Assembly: GCA_900318995.1 (NCBI GenBank)
Contig: ONMR01000011.1
Location: 1 to 64,000, forward strand
Source of the DNA: an uncultured Prevotellaceae bacterium
Lineage (GTDB): Bacteria; Bacteroidota; Bacteroidia; Bacteroidales; Bacteroidaceae
Length of the DNA stretch: 64,000 bases
Reading direction: 5' to 3'
Each line of letters begins with the position of its first letter. Positions within the stretch are counted from its first letter, which is position 1. Below the pieces are notes generated by a model, which made no database searches, was not told the origin of the DNA, and saw only the letters and a list, made by a program, of their open reading frames with translations. A program made the position numbers and the translations under genes. This document shows, piece by piece, positions 36,347-44,984 of the stretch.

Positions 36347-37273
36347 TCAAGCCTCAGCCTCACCCTCTGCCTTGGGAGCAGCCTTGCGGGTGCGCTTGGG
36401 TTTGGCAGGTGCCTCCTCGGCGGGAGCCTCGGTAGCAGGAGCCTCAGCAGCGGGAGCCTCAGCAGCGGGAGCCTCTTCAAGAGTCTCATCCTTCTTGGCA
36501 ACCTTGCGGATGCGCTCACGGCGTGGCTTCTCAGCCTTCTCGGCCTGAGCCTCATCATCGGCAGCAGCCTCATCACCCTTCTCTGCCTTACGCTCGGCAA
36601 GACCCTCGGCGATAGCATCGCAGCAAGCGGTCAGGATAGCGTCTACAGACTTGGTAGCGTCATCGTTTGCAGGGATAACGTAGTCAATGTTTGAAGGATC
36701 ACTGTTGGTATCAACGATAGCGAATACGGGGATACCCAGACGATTGGCCTCACGTACGGCGATGTTCTCCTTGAGAACGTCAATAACGAACAGAGCGGCC
36801 GGCAGACGTGACAAATCGGCGATAGAACCCAGGTTCTTCTCCAGCTTGGCGCGCTGACGTGTGATCTGGAGGATCTCACGCTTTGAAAGGTTTGAATATG
36901 TACCGTCCTGAGTCAGCTTGTCGATAGTGGCCATCTTCTTCACAGCCTTGCGGATTGTGGGGAAGTTTGTGAGCATACCACCGGGCCAGCGCTCAATGAC
37001 ATAAGGCATACCAACGGTAGATACCTTCTGGGCAACAAGCTCCTTGAGCTGTTTCTTGGTGCCTACAAAGAGGATCTTCTTGCCGTCACGGGCCATGCGC
37101 TTCAGTACCTCGGCAGCCTGATCGATAGCTGCAACAGTCTGATTAAGGTCGATGATATGAATGCCATTGCGCTCCATGAAGATATAAGGAGCCATAGCGG
37201 GATTCCATTTGCGGCGCAGGTGGCCGAAGTGGCAACCAGCTTCGAGAAGCTGTTCAAAATTTGTTCTTGACAT
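36347..37273 (-). CDS. rpsB: 30S ribosomal protein S2 with long Ala/Glu/Pro-rich C-terminal tail
   Basis: S2 joins the 30S subunit and is needed for S1 binding. Residues 1-227 are ordinary S2 (EAGCHFGHLRRKWNP, RWPGGMLTNF, VDTNSDPSNIDYVIPANDDA). Residues about 228-308 are a low-complexity tail with repeated EAPA units between charged stretches, ending in Lys/Arg-rich and Glu-rich segments. That makes it 308 aa against about 240 in E. coli. The tail DNA contains 15-bp tandem repeats. The tail should be disordered and may be variable in length between strains. Confidence 0.95.
   Translation of the reverse strand: MSRTNFEQLLEAGCHFGHLRRKWNPAMAPYIFMERNGIHIIDLNQTVAAIDQAAEVLKRMARDGKKILFVGTKKQLKELVAQKVSTVGMPYVIERWPGGMLTNFPTIRKAVKKMATIDKLTQDGTYSNLSKREILQITRQRAKLEKNLGSIADLSRLPAALFVIDVLKENIAVREANRLGIPVFAIVDTNSDPSNIDYVIPANDDATKSVDAILTACCDAIAEGLAERKAEKGDEAAADDEAQAEKAEKPRRERIRKVAKKDETLEEAPAAEAPAAEAPATEAPAEEAPAKPKRTRKAAPKAEGEAEA
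36426..36470 (-). repeat. 15-bp tandem repeat in the rpsB tail
   Basis: Three copies of a 15-bp unit (GCCTCAGCAGCGGGA on plus; the first copy is diverged) encode the EAPA-type repeat of the S2 tail. In-frame unit length means copy-number change would preserve the reading frame. Confidence 0.7.
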
Positions 37274-37313
37274 AAATTGTTTGTTAGTTTGTTTACATTC
37301 TTTTTTAACAACC

Positions 37314-37349
37314 GTCGGGTAGCTGTCCCCTTAAGCGGCAGATCCCGAC
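37314..37349 (-). other. Hairpin between rpsI and rpsB
   Basis: GTCGGG at 37314-37319 pairs with CCCGAC at 37344-37349, with an inner CTG/CAG stem. It lies in the 106-bp rpsI-rpsB gap. It may be a partial terminator, an RNA-processing site or part of an S2 autoregulatory leader; the sequence does not decide. Confidence 0.45.
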
Positions 37350-37379
37350 AGTTTAGATACTAAACACAGATTCGGCGTA

Positions 37380-37766
37380 TTAACGCTTACTGAACTGGAA
37401 TCTGCGACGTGCCTTGGGCTGACCGGGCTTCTTACGCTCAACAGAGCGGGCGTCACGGGTCAGGAAGCCTTCTGAACGAAGGGCCTTCTTATCCTCAGGA
37501 TTGATCTTAACGAGAGCGCGTGCGATAGCAAGACGCAGAGCGTTGGCCTGGCCATTGTAACCGCCACCGTCCAGGTTCACCTTGATATCATACTTCTCTG
37601 CCACATCAAGCTTCTTAAGAGGCTGGAGAACTACGTACTGAAGCAGTGATGAAGGGAAATATACTGCCAGATCTCTCTTGTTGATGGTAATCTTACCTGT
37701 TCCTTCAGAAACGAAGACACGTGCTACGGCGCTTTTTCTACGGCCTATTGCATTGATTACTTCCAT
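37380..37766 (-). CDS. rpsI: 30S ribosomal protein S9
   Basis: S9, whose C-terminal tail reaches the P-site tRNA. The 128 aa protein starts MEVINAIGRRKSAVARV and ends in the basic tail KARRRFQFSKR, both typical. It follows rplM by 11 bp, the conserved L13-S9 pair, and is followed by rpsB after a 106-bp gap containing a hairpin. Confidence 0.96.
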   Translation of the reverse strand: MEVINAIGRRKSAVARVFVSEGTGKITINKRDLAVYFPSSLLQYVVLQPLKKLDVAEKYDIKVNLDGGGYNGQANALRLAIARALVKINPEDKKALRSEGFLTRDARSVERKKPGQPKARRRFQFSKR

Positions 37767-37777
37767 TCTCTTTCAAA

Positions 37778-38239
37778 TTAACTAAGTGAATTGATATCGA
37801 TTGCCTTGGGCTGCTGTGCCTCATGTTTGTGCTCTGTACCTGCATAAACATAGAGGTTGTCAATGAGCTTGTCACCAAGCTTTGTCTTGGGCAGCATTCC
37901 CTTAACAACTTTCCTCATAAGTCTCTCAGCGCCGTTGGGCTTAGCCATCAGCTGTGCGGGTGTGGTCTCGCGCTGACCGCCGGGATAACCGGTGTAACGC
38001 AGATAAACCCTGTCAGTCCATTTCTTGCCGGTCAGGACAACCTTATCGGCATTGAGAACGATGACATTGTCGCCGCAGTCAACGTGCGGAGTGAAATTAG
38101 TCTTGTACTTACCGCGCAGCAGCTTGGCAACCTTCACGGCGAAGCGGCCCAGGACCTGGTCCTTGGCATCAACCACGACCCATTCCTTATTAACGGTAGC
38201 CTTGTTGGCCGAAACAGTCTTGTAACTTAAAGTATCCAT
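37778..38239 (-). CDS. rplM: 50S ribosomal protein L13
   Basis: Early-assembling 50S protein. The 153 aa protein contains WVVVDAKDQVLGRFAVKVAKL, of which the VDAKxxxLGRxA core is diagnostic, and the PxNxxERLMRKVVKGMLP segment near residue 110. It is the first gene of rplM-rpsI-rpsB-tsf. A leader of about 178 nt with a 5' hairpin precedes it, suggesting autogenous control of the L13-S9 operon. Confidence 0.96.
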   Translation of the reverse strand: MDTLSYKTVSANKATVNKEWVVVDAKDQVLGRFAVKVAKLLRGKYKTNFTPHVDCGDNVIVLNADKVVLTGKKWTDRVYLRYTGYPGGQRETTPAQLMAKPNGAERLMRKVVKGMLPKTKLGDKLIDNLYVYAGTEHKHEAQQPKAIDINSLS

Positions 38240-38417
38240 TCTAAACTTTAAATCATTAATTAAACATTTTCATTACTCTACGCAACCTCTCCGTCATCCC
38301 GACGTCATGGAAACTCCCTAAACGCTTGTTTTCTGTAGTTACGCTATACCACAGAACCCGTACTCGGGGGTTTAACACGCTAATAACTAACCCTTTATGC
38401 AAGGGTTGATAATAATC
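38240..38417 (-). promoter_or_regulatory. 5' leader of rplM-rpsI, candidate ribosomal-protein leader RNA
   Basis: From the predicted start near 38417 to the rplM ATG is about 178 nt, unusually long for this genome where many leaders are nearly absent. A perfect 7-bp hairpin AACCCTT/AAGGGTT (38389-38407) sits at the 5' end of the RNA, followed by GC-rich stretches that can pair. L13-binding leaders have been proposed for Bacteroidia; whether this one fits that model needs a covariance search. Confidence 0.45.
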
Positions 38418-38423
38418 GGCTCG

Positions 38424-38431
38424 CAAAATTA
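38424..38431 (-). promoter_or_regulatory. -7 promoter box (TAATTTTG on minus) of rplM
   Basis: CAAAATTA on plus reads TAATTTTG on minus. The gene-free stretch 38240-38546 (307 bp) thus holds this promoter, the rplM leader, and the opposing promoter at 38514-38521; I see nothing else in it. Confidence 0.5.
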
Positions 38432-38513
38432 CACTTTTTGAATGAATTAGCGCTATTTTTTCAGTACTTTTTTTGTTTTAAGCACATCAATGGCGTGATA
38501 CGGAAAATGATAG

Positions 38514-38521
38514 TATCTTTG
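38514..38521 (+). promoter_or_regulatory. -7 promoter box (TATCTTTG) of the DUF4380 gene
   Basis: Exact TAnnTTTG match 25 bp before the ATG at 38547, divergent from the rplM promoter. -33 unclear. Confidence 0.55.
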
Positions 38522-38546
38522 CTCTAAACATAATCATTAATGCGAG

Positions 38547-39443
38547 ATGAGAATTATCGATTTAATTGCCGTTATGGCAGCTGTCACCGTTTCAGGCGGC
38601 ATGTTCGCACAGACTGTGCAGGGATCAGCAGATGAAGGTTTTGTAATCAAAGCCGGTGATGTAACTATGACAATCAGCGCCAAGGAAGGCGGAAAGGTCA
38701 TGTCATATAAATACGGAGACAAGGAGATTCTATCACAACTACGTATGCAGAACCAGTACGGAAGTACATTTTGGACAAGTCCACAGAAAGAGTGGAACTG
38801 GCCTCCTGTAACTGAGTTTGACAGAGGCGCGTATACCGCTCAAGACCTGGCCGATACTCCCAACCAACTGGTTCTGACCAGTCAGATAGCCCGCAAACTG
38901 CCCTTCCAGATAGTAAAGCAGTATAATCCGGACCCCAAAGGTAAATACATCAGGGTGGCATATACCATAATAAACAAAGGTGATACCGAGCGTAAAGTCG
39001 CTCCGTGGGAGATCTCACGGGTCGTGGCTGATGAAGAGGGTCTGATATTCTTTGATGTTCCTGTAGAGAGCATCACTCCCGCCGGACTGATTCCGTTCAA
39101 GGGCGAGGCCGGTGCTTCATGGTATAACTTTGAGACAGGTGCTCAGGACCGAAAGATAAACGCTGACGGTAAGGGCTGGTTGGCATACGCCGCAAACGGC
39201 CTGCTCATGATCAAGAAGTTTGATGACCTTACCCCGTCACAGCCCGCTCCCGATGAGGCTGAGATCCAGGTTTATGTAAACCAGGGCAAGACATACATTG
39301 AGTTGGAGAGCCAGGGAGAATACAAGACGCTGGCTCCGGGCGAAAGTTTGACCTGGGTGGTGGATTGGTATCTGATACCTCTCAAGGAAAAAGCAGTTCC
39401 CTCCGGGAAACTCCTTGATCTGGTACGCAAGACCATAAAGTAG
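38547..39443 (+). CDS. Secreted DUF4380-type protein, function unknown
   Basis: 298 aa with a signal peptide ending near GGMFAQ. The mature part is beta-rich and resembles the DUF4380 family (galactose-mutarotase-like sugar-binding fold): ISAKEGGKVMSYKYGDKEIL, QYGSTFWTSPQKEWNWPP and WEISRVV. Such proteins often accompany glycoside hydrolases in Bacteroidota. The GH2 gene follows 131 bp later with its own -7 box, so a functional pairing with that enzyme is possible but not shown. A catalytic role has not been assigned to the family as far as I know. Confidence 0.72.
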   Translation: MRIIDLIAVMAAVTVSGGMFAQTVQGSADEGFVIKAGDVTMTISAKEGGKVMSYKYGDKEILSQLRMQNQYGSTFWTSPQKEWNWPPVTEFDRGAYTAQDLADTPNQLVLTSQIARKLPFQIVKQYNPDPKGKYIRVAYTIINKGDTERKVAPWEISRVVADEEGLIFFDVPVESITPAGLIPFKGEAGASWYNFETGAQDRKINADGKGWLAYAANGLLMIKKFDDLTPSQPAPDEAEIQVYVNQGKTYIELESQGEYKTLAPGESLTWVVDWYLIPLKEKAVPSGKLLDLVRKTIK

Positions 39444-39539
39444 AACTCAAAACTGAAAGCAGATCATAACTGCTCACGGCGGCAATAATGAGAATCATAT
39501 AACTCAACTTTACTGTGAGCAAATATATAAGATTCTGAT

Positions 39540-39547
39540 TAAGTTTG
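39540..39547 (+). promoter_or_regulatory. -7 promoter box (TAAGTTTG) of the GH2 gene
   Basis: Matches TAnnTTTG, 27 bp before the GH2 ATG. Upstream, TGCTCAC (39471-39477) and GTGAGCA (39515-39521) form a 7-bp inverted repeat that might be an operator or a weak terminator for the DUF4380 gene. Confidence 0.45.
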
Positions 39548-39574
39548 TAACTGCAATTACAAAAACTGTCTGAC

Positions 39575-41851
39575 ATGAAGAATTATATACTTGCCCTAAG
39601 TTTTCTTATCTCTTATGCTGTGGCGGCTCGTGAAGTACGGAGTCTGGACAACCGCTGGGAGTTTACGCTTACTGAGGCTGCTATTGATGGGCTGGCTGAT
39701 GTGGAGAGCTGGCGAACGGTTGACGTGCCGCACGACTGGAGTATTGAGGGAGAGTTTGACCGGAGTAATCCCGCCGGTCAGGGCGGCGCATATCTGCCTG
39801 CGGGGAAGGGATGGTACCGCAAGACCATTAAAGCCGATTTCGGGGCCGATGAAAGGTTATTCCTGGAGTTTGACGGCGTGATGGCCTGCAGCAGTGTTTT
39901 TGTAAACGGCAAGCTGGCTGGTTATCGGCCGAACGGATATGTGGGATTCACTTACGATATCACCGATCTTGTCTCACCAGGCAAGGATGCAACAATTGCA
40001 GTGCACGTGGACAACTCCGTCCAGCCGGCATCCCGCTGGTATACCGGAAGCGGCATAAACCGGCACGTACGTCTGGTAAGCAAGAGCTCCTGCCACATTC
40101 CCATGAACGGCGCGTTTGTCTCTTTTAATGACGGGAAGATAGGCATCAAGACAACCGTTGCCAATATGGCCCAAAGCAGCACCAAGGTCAGTCTGCAATA
40201 CATACTTAAGGATGCCGACGGTAAGACGGCAGCACGAGGCAACAGTCCGGCAATCCAAATAGAAGCCGGTTCGCAGACAGAGGTGAGCGGAAGCATAGAT
40301 ATAAAGACCCCGCATCTCTGGTCTATAGACAAGCCCTATCTGTATACGCTTGAGGTATCGGTCATGGACGGCCGCAAGGAATTGGACAAAGAGACGGTGA
40401 CTACCGGTCTGCGCACCATACGTTTTGACAATGAGAAGGGATTCTTCCTGAACGGGCAGAACATAAAGATGTACGGTGTATGCCTGCATTCCGATGCGGG
40501 CGCGTTGGGAACGGCCGTTCCTGCATCGGTCTGGGAATATCGGCTCCAACAGTTACGCAAGCTGGGCGTGAACGCCATAAGGATGGCCCACAACCCCGCC
40601 GACCCCACTCTGATGGACCTGTGCGACCGCATGGGATTCCTGGTAATGACCGAGTCTTTTGATACCTGGAACACGCCCAAGAACCATGCCGAAAAAGGTT
40701 ACAACCTCTATTTTGACGAGTGGTGGGAGGCCGATACCCGTGCCATGGTTGAGCAGGCCCGCAACCACCCCAGCGTGGTGATTTACAGCGTAGGTAATGA
40801 GATCCGGGACAACCTGAACAATGAGCAGGGTTTTGACAAATACCGCAAACAGCAGGATATGGTACATTCATTGGACAACACACGTCCGGTTACCATGGCG
40901 CTGTTCCGCCCCAACTCATCGGGGGTATACCGCAACGGTTTTGCCGAGATGATGGATGTGGTGGGCCAGAACTACCGTGTGGATGAACTCAAGGCGTATC
41001 ATGACGCCCACCCCGAGAAGGCAATCATCGGCACTGAGAATACACATGATGTCCAGTCGTGGCTGATGCTAAGGGACGACCCCTCCCTAAGCGGCCAGTT
41101 CCTTTGGGCAGGCATTGACTATCTGGGGGAGGCCGCTTGGCCGCAGGTTATGTGGAGCACCTCACTGCTGGATGTTACAGGGGGTGTAAAACCCGCAGGC
41201 TTGCAGCGGGCCAGCTGGTGGACCAAGGAGCCTATGGTGGCGTTTGCCCGACATGCCGACAACAACGGCGCAGGTGCGTTGGTATCGGACTGGACTCCGG
41301 CCGATATGGATACTTATGACCAGGCTGTGATTGAGGTCTATTCAAACTGTCAGGAGGTGGATGTCTGGATAAACGGAGAGCCTCAGGGACGCAGACCTAT
41401 GCCCGACAACGCCCGTCCCGCTGTGTATAACGTCAACTATAATCAGGGAATAATAAGCATCAGAGGATATAATGACGGTGTGTTGGTGGCAAAATGTGAT
41501 TCAGTTACCGTAGGTGATCCTACTCATATAGGCATTGAAAAAAATGGAGGCAAAGCAGGCGCCGGGTTTGATGATGTGGAGATTCTGTCAGTATTCATTG
41601 CCGATGCCGAAGGTAACATCTGCCCAAACTATGACCGTACCATTGAACTGAAAGTTGAAGGCGCACAGCTGATAGCAGTCGATAATGCCGATGTCCTGGC
41701 GCACGATACCAGCCATAAGAGTTCAGTTTTCAATACTTATCAGGGACGCATGACCGCCTATATCCGCCGTACATCGGCCACCGGCAAGGTAACAGTAACG
41801 GCGACCGACTGTTCATCGGCCGCCGCACTAAAGGGTTCTGCAACGTTCTGA
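39575..41851 (+). CDS. Glycoside hydrolase family 2 (beta-galactosidase type)
   Basis: Secreted exo-glycosidase. The signal peptide ends near SYAVAARE. The jelly-roll sugar-binding domain shows VDVPHDWSIEGEFD and WYRKTIKAD, followed by an immunoglobulin-like domain. The TIM barrel carries the acid/base Glu409 in YSVGNEIRD and the nucleophile Glu488 in IIGTENTHD. A DUF4982-like or Ig-like C-terminal region completes 758 aa. The catalytic residues look intact. Specificity (galactose, mannose, glucuronic acid) cannot be read from the sequence. The convergent DUF2271 gene ends 3 bp after its stop. Confidence 0.9.
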   Translation: MKNYILALSFLISYAVAAREVRSLDNRWEFTLTEAAIDGLADVESWRTVDVPHDWSIEGEFDRSNPAGQGGAYLPAGKGWYRKTIKADFGADERLFLEFDGVMACSSVFVNGKLAGYRPNGYVGFTYDITDLVSPGKDATIAVHVDNSVQPASRWYTGSGINRHVRLVSKSSCHIPMNGAFVSFNDGKIGIKTTVANMAQSSTKVSLQYILKDADGKTAARGNSPAIQIEAGSQTEVSGSIDIKTPHLWSIDKPYLYTLEVSVMDGRKELDKETVTTGLRTIRFDNEKGFFLNGQNIKMYGVCLHSDAGALGTAVPASVWEYRLQQLRKLGVNAIRMAHNPADPTLMDLCDRMGFLVMTESFDTWNTPKNHAEKGYNLYFDEWWEADTRAMVEQARNHPSVVIYSVGNEIRDNLNNEQGFDKYRKQQDMVHSLDNTRPVTMALFRPNSSGVYRNGFAEMMDVVGQNYRVDELKAYHDAHPEKAIIGTENTHDVQSWLMLRDDPSLSGQFLWAGIDYLGEAAWPQVMWSTSLLDVTGGVKPAGLQRASWWTKEPMVAFARHADNNGAGALVSDWTPADMDTYDQAVIEVYSNCQEVDVWINGEPQGRRPMPDNARPAVYNVNYNQGIISIRGYNDGVLVAKCDSVTVGDPTHIGIEKNGGKAGAGFDDVEILSVFIADAEGNICPNYDRTIELKVEGAQLIAVDNADVLAHDTSHKSSVFNTYQGRMTAYIRRTSATGKVTVTATDCSSAAALKGSATF

Positions 41852-41854
41852 TAT

Positions 41855-42424
41855 TTACTTGATTGCAGCCTTAACTTCTGTAACCATGTTCTTGTGTGCC
41901 TCATCCTCTTCGGTCAGGGTTGAGGTGAGTTTGATTTCACCGGCCTTGTCCTTGGTTGAGAATGTGCCACTGTAGAGCAGGATGCTGTTAAAGTAGAGGG
42001 TAGCTTCAAAGCAGATTTTGTAATCACCGGCGGGGACATCCTTGCCATTAGCATCCTTGAAATCCCATGTATAGGTCTGGATTCCGCTCTGAGACGGAGT
42101 TGCACCTGTTACGGCGTCAATCTGCTCATCGGTCATCTCCTCTGCCTTAGCGTTTTTGACCCAGGTGGGAACGCAGGTGGGACGGAATGTGTAACCGCGA
42201 CGGCCTCCGCGGCCCTTTGATGTAAATGAAGTTACGGTAAGGGTGCGGACCACCTTGCCCTCTGAATTCTCAATCCAGACGGCCCACTGGTTGGAGCCTG
42301 CTCCTGACTGTTTCTGATAGTTGAATGAAAGTTCCACAGCACTGGCTTTACTGGAACGCTGTGCCATAGCAGGCATGGCAATGATTACAGCAAGAATTGT
42401 TGAAAGAATGATTCTGGTTTTCAT
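41855..42424 (-). CDS. Secreted DUF2271 family protein
   Basis: 189 aa with a signal peptide ending AMPAMAQ. The mature domain has the DUF2271 features NQWAVWIENSEGKVVRTLTV, AVTGATPSQSG and a C-terminal strand pair with the FEATLYFNSILLYSG segment. The family is periplasmic and often found next to PepSY or FMN-binding redox proteins, but none is present here. Upstream on the same strand are the thioesterase and PI-PLC-like genes (35-bp and 9-bp gaps), possibly one operon. Function unknown. Confidence 0.8.
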   Translation of the reverse strand: MKTRIILSTILAVIIAMPAMAQRSSKASAVELSFNYQKQSGAGSNQWAVWIENSEGKVVRTLTVTSFTSKGRGGRRGYTFRPTCVPTWVKNAKAEEMTDEQIDAVTGATPSQSGIQTYTWDFKDANGKDVPAGDYKICFEATLYFNSILLYSGTFSTKDKAGEIKLTSTLTEEDEAHKNMVTEVKAAIK

Positions 42425-42459
42425 ATGACTTTTGTTTAAGGTTTGTATTTATCTGATTA

Positions 42460-42873
42460 TTACTCCAATCCGCTGAACGGAGCCGGCATCTTCTTGGTAT
42501 AACCCTGCGCATCAAAAGTGGCAATAATTGTGCCGTTCTGGTCCTTGACCTGGACCTGGGCAGCGGGTATTTTGGGATGACGGCTGGTAAAATGACCCTC
42601 GGCGGTAAGCACATCGCCCAATTTGGCCGATACATGATAATATATGGTGGAGTTGATGGCAAACGCCATGTTCTCTCCCTGATTGACCAGAGCAGCGAAT
42701 ACCAGGTCAGCCAGTGTGAACAGCGCCCCGCCCTGACATATATTGCCGGCATTCATATGATTCTCAGTTACGGTCATGGTAGCCTTGGCCATACCGGGTT
42801 TTACGTCGGTAAGCTCAATACCTATATATTTGGCGAACTTGTCACCATTATTAAGAAATTCTTTAAGTGTCAT
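42460..42873 (-). CDS. PaaI-type hotdog thioesterase
   Basis: Predicted acyl-CoA or phenylacetyl-CoA-type thioesterase, cytoplasmic. A single hotdog domain of 137 aa shows the substrate-facing segment NICQGGALFTLADLVFAALVN, in which the family's HGGxxxxLxD appears as QGG. The His of HGG is thus Gln here. Homologues are tetramers. It is 9 bp downstream of the PI-PLC-like gene. The natural substrate is unknown. Confidence 0.82.
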   Translation of the reverse strand: MTLKEFLNNGDKFAKYIGIELTDVKPGMAKATMTVTENHMNAGNICQGGALFTLADLVFAALVNQGENMAFAINSTIYYHVSAKLGDVLTAEGHFTSRHPKIPAAQVQVKDQNGTIIATFDAQGYTKKMPAPFSGLE

Positions 42874-42882
42874 TGTCTGCAG

Positions 42883-43821
42883 TTATTCGGTTGTAAAGGT
42901 ATTCAAAAAAATGATGGCATCAATTAGTTCCTGAGCGGGAAAATCCATTGGGATTATTCCAATAGGACTCTTATGACCGGCCAGGTACTCCAGCAGGCGG
43001 GCATTGGTGATCCTTGCGTTACGGTTTATGTTGGTGCTGATACCCGAACCCGTATAGCCCGACAGATGGTTAATGCACCAAACTCCGTCAGGAGCCGATG
43101 CAAACTCCCCTACCAGGGAAGCAACCTTATCCCATTTGGTGTCCAGGTAATTACCCTTTCCTCCGTCAGTGAAAAAATCCTGAGCCCAGACAACGGCACT
43201 CTTATCTTCAGATGACATCATCCTAACGTGATGCGACGACCCGTTTCCTGGCCAGCCAAATACTACGGTGCCGGGCCAATCCCTGCCGTTTGTCCGGTAG
43301 TCCCTATGTATAAAAAGAACTCGCCCGCGCACATCGGCCACAGTCATCTTTGCATTGAACTGAGCCAGCATCTTTATATCAAAGAGAGTGTTTATAAGAT
43401 CCATTGTCATATCGACACCCTCAAGACCACCTCCCGCGCTGTTGGTCATCACCACACAAAACTCAGTAGGATGTTGCTCCAATTTACTTTTTATTATCAG
43501 CAAAGCCTCCTCGAATCCAAGATGGCAGTCTGCCGGGCCGTGATAAATCCTTAGTGTGCCGTCTTCAAGTTTTGGCCTAAGGTCAAAGAAACGGATTCCG
43601 ACATCCCACTGCTCGGCTATAGAGAGTTTCTGGGTACGTGCATAATGACGCGTCAGCATACCCACGCCCGCCGTTCCGGAATCATGTGTGCCGGGGATGG
43701 ACACCCTGCAAACCTTAACAGTATCCGGCAAACGGGACATCCAGCTTTCGTTGGAGGCTTCTGCACCCCAAACGGCCATTAATGACGCTAAAAGGAATAC
43801 CGCTCTTTTAATCAACTGCAT
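42883..43821 (-). CDS. Secreted PI-PLC-X-like phosphodiesterase
   Basis: Resembles bacterial phosphatidylinositol-specific phospholipase C, a secreted TIM-barrel enzyme needing no metal. The signal peptide ends near VWGAEAS. The first catalytic His is in SIPGTHDSGT (about residues 43-52) and the second in RIYHGPADC; the sugar-binding Arg is in DVGIRFFDLRP. At 312 aa it has the length of Bacillus PI-PLC. It could act on host or dietary phosphatidylinositol, or on the inositol lipids some Bacteroidales make. Possibly cotranscribed with the thioesterase. Confidence 0.85.
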   Translation of the reverse strand: MQLIKRAVFLLASLMAVWGAEASNESWMSRLPDTVKVCRVSIPGTHDSGTAGVGMLTRHYARTQKLSIAEQWDVGIRFFDLRPKLEDGTLRIYHGPADCHLGFEEALLIIKSKLEQHPTEFCVVMTNSAGGGLEGVDMTMDLINTLFDIKMLAQFNAKMTVADVRGRVLFIHRDYRTNGRDWPGTVVFGWPGNGSSHHVRMMSSEDKSAVVWAQDFFTDGGKGNYLDTKWDKVASLVGEFASAPDGVWCINHLSGYTGSGISTNINRNARITNARLLEYLAGHKSPIGIIPMDFPAQELIDAIIFLNTFTTE

Positions 43822-43862
43822 ATGTAATAGGTGATAGCAGACTCCAAAATTACAATAATTTG

Positions 43863-43870
43863 TATTTTTG
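43863..43870 (+). promoter_or_regulatory. -7 promoter box (TATTTTTG) of the CDF transporter gene
   Basis: Matches TAnnTTTG, 22 bp before the ATG at 43893. Confidence 0.5.
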
Positions 43871-43892
43871 CCGATTAGTAAAGCATTAACTT

Positions 43893-44984
43893 ATGGATCG
43901 TTCCAAGCAAATAATACGTACAAGTGTAATAGGCATAATTGCCAATGTGCTGCTGGCTGCATTCAAGACCTTTGTGGGTATTCTGGCAAGTTCGGTTGCC
44001 ATCGTGCTCGATGCAGTAAACAACCTTAGCGACGCACTGTCCAGTGTGATAACCATCGCCGGCACCAAGCTGTCGCTCAAGCCGGCCGACAACACCCATC
44101 CGTTCGGTTACGGACGTGTGGAGTATTTCAGCGCCATAATCATTTCGGCCATCGTGCTTACCACCGGTATCACATCGATGGTAGAGTCCATACGCAAGAT
44201 TATCAATCCCGTTGAACCCGACTACACCACCGTCACACTGATTGTCATCATCGTGGCAATCATATCCAAACTGGTCCTGGGACTCTATGTACGGGGCAAG
44301 GGACGGCAGTTGCAGAGCGATGCCCTGACCGCATCCGGGTCCGATGCTCTTTTTGACGCTGTAATTACACTGGCTACATTGGTATCGGCCGGAATCATGC
44401 TTATATGGAACGTATCGCTGGACGGATACCTGGGTGCGCTGATATCGGTCGTAATCATAAAGGCCGGCATTGAGATGCTTGCATCGCCTATAAACCAACT
44501 GCTTGGTGCCAATGCTCCGACAGACCTTATTCATCAGATTAAGAAGGACATTTCAGGTATGGATCAGGTTCAGGGAGTCTATGACATCATCCTGCACAGT
44601 TACGGTCCCAACCTGTCCATCGGCTCACTCCATGTGGGAGTACCCGACACCATGACGGCAGGCAGTATCCACAGTCTCACGCGCCGCATATCGGAACTCA
44701 TGATTCAGAAATACAATATCGTGATGACCGTGGGTGTGTACTCTGTGGCAACCGGAGAAAGCAGGCAGGCCGAGCTGCAGAAAACCGTCATTCAGACGCT
44801 GTCACGTCAGGAGCATGTGATGCAGGTTCACGGTTTCTTCTATGACCCCGCTACTGGCAAGGTATCGGTGGATGTGGTGGCTGACCGCAGCATCACTGAT
44901 GACCAGGCTTTTGCGTCTCAACTCAAGGCTGCCCTGCCCGACATACCCGTGAGCATAGTCATAGATCACAACTACAGCGAGTGA
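43893..44984 (+). CDS. Cation diffusion facilitator (CDF) family efflux transporter
   Basis: Inner-membrane proton-driven exporter of divalent metals (Zn, Fe or Mn). Six membrane helices lie in residues about 10-215. Metal-site residues are DAVNNLSD in helix 2 and SDALFDA in helix 5, a DxxxD rather than the zinc-typical HxxxD, which may point to Mn or Fe. A cytoplasmic dimer domain with the GVxDxxxHSYGPN-like segment GVYDIILHSYGPN follows, plus a further C-terminal domain of about 80 residues to reach 363 aa. Its stop codon lies inside a palindrome shared with the convergent xylanase stop. Confidence 0.88.
   Translation: MDRSKQIIRTSVIGIIANVLLAAFKTFVGILASSVAIVLDAVNNLSDALSSVITIAGTKLSLKPADNTHPFGYGRVEYFSAIIISAIVLTTGITSMVESIRKIINPVEPDYTTVTLIVIIVAIISKLVLGLYVRGKGRQLQSDALTASGSDALFDAVITLATLVSAGIMLIWNVSLDGYLGALISVVIIKAGIEMLASPINQLLGANAPTDLIHQIKKDISGMDQVQGVYDIILHSYGPNLSIGSLHVGVPDTMTAGSIHSLTRRISELMIQKYNIVMTVGVYSVATGESRQAELQKTVIQTLSRQEHVMQVHGFFYDPATGKVSVDVVADRSITDDQAFASQLKAALPDIPVSIVIDHNYSE

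Noticed and set aside
39444-39574. Possible polysaccharide utilisation locus around the DUF4380 and GH2 genes
   Set aside because: No SusC/SusD pair, hybrid two-component system or anti-sigma gene nearby; the GH genes in the window are scattered.
43875-44534. Minus-strand ORF of 219 codons
   Set aside because: Antisense to the CDF transporter gene; composition rich in Tyr, His and Cys is typical of a shadow frame.
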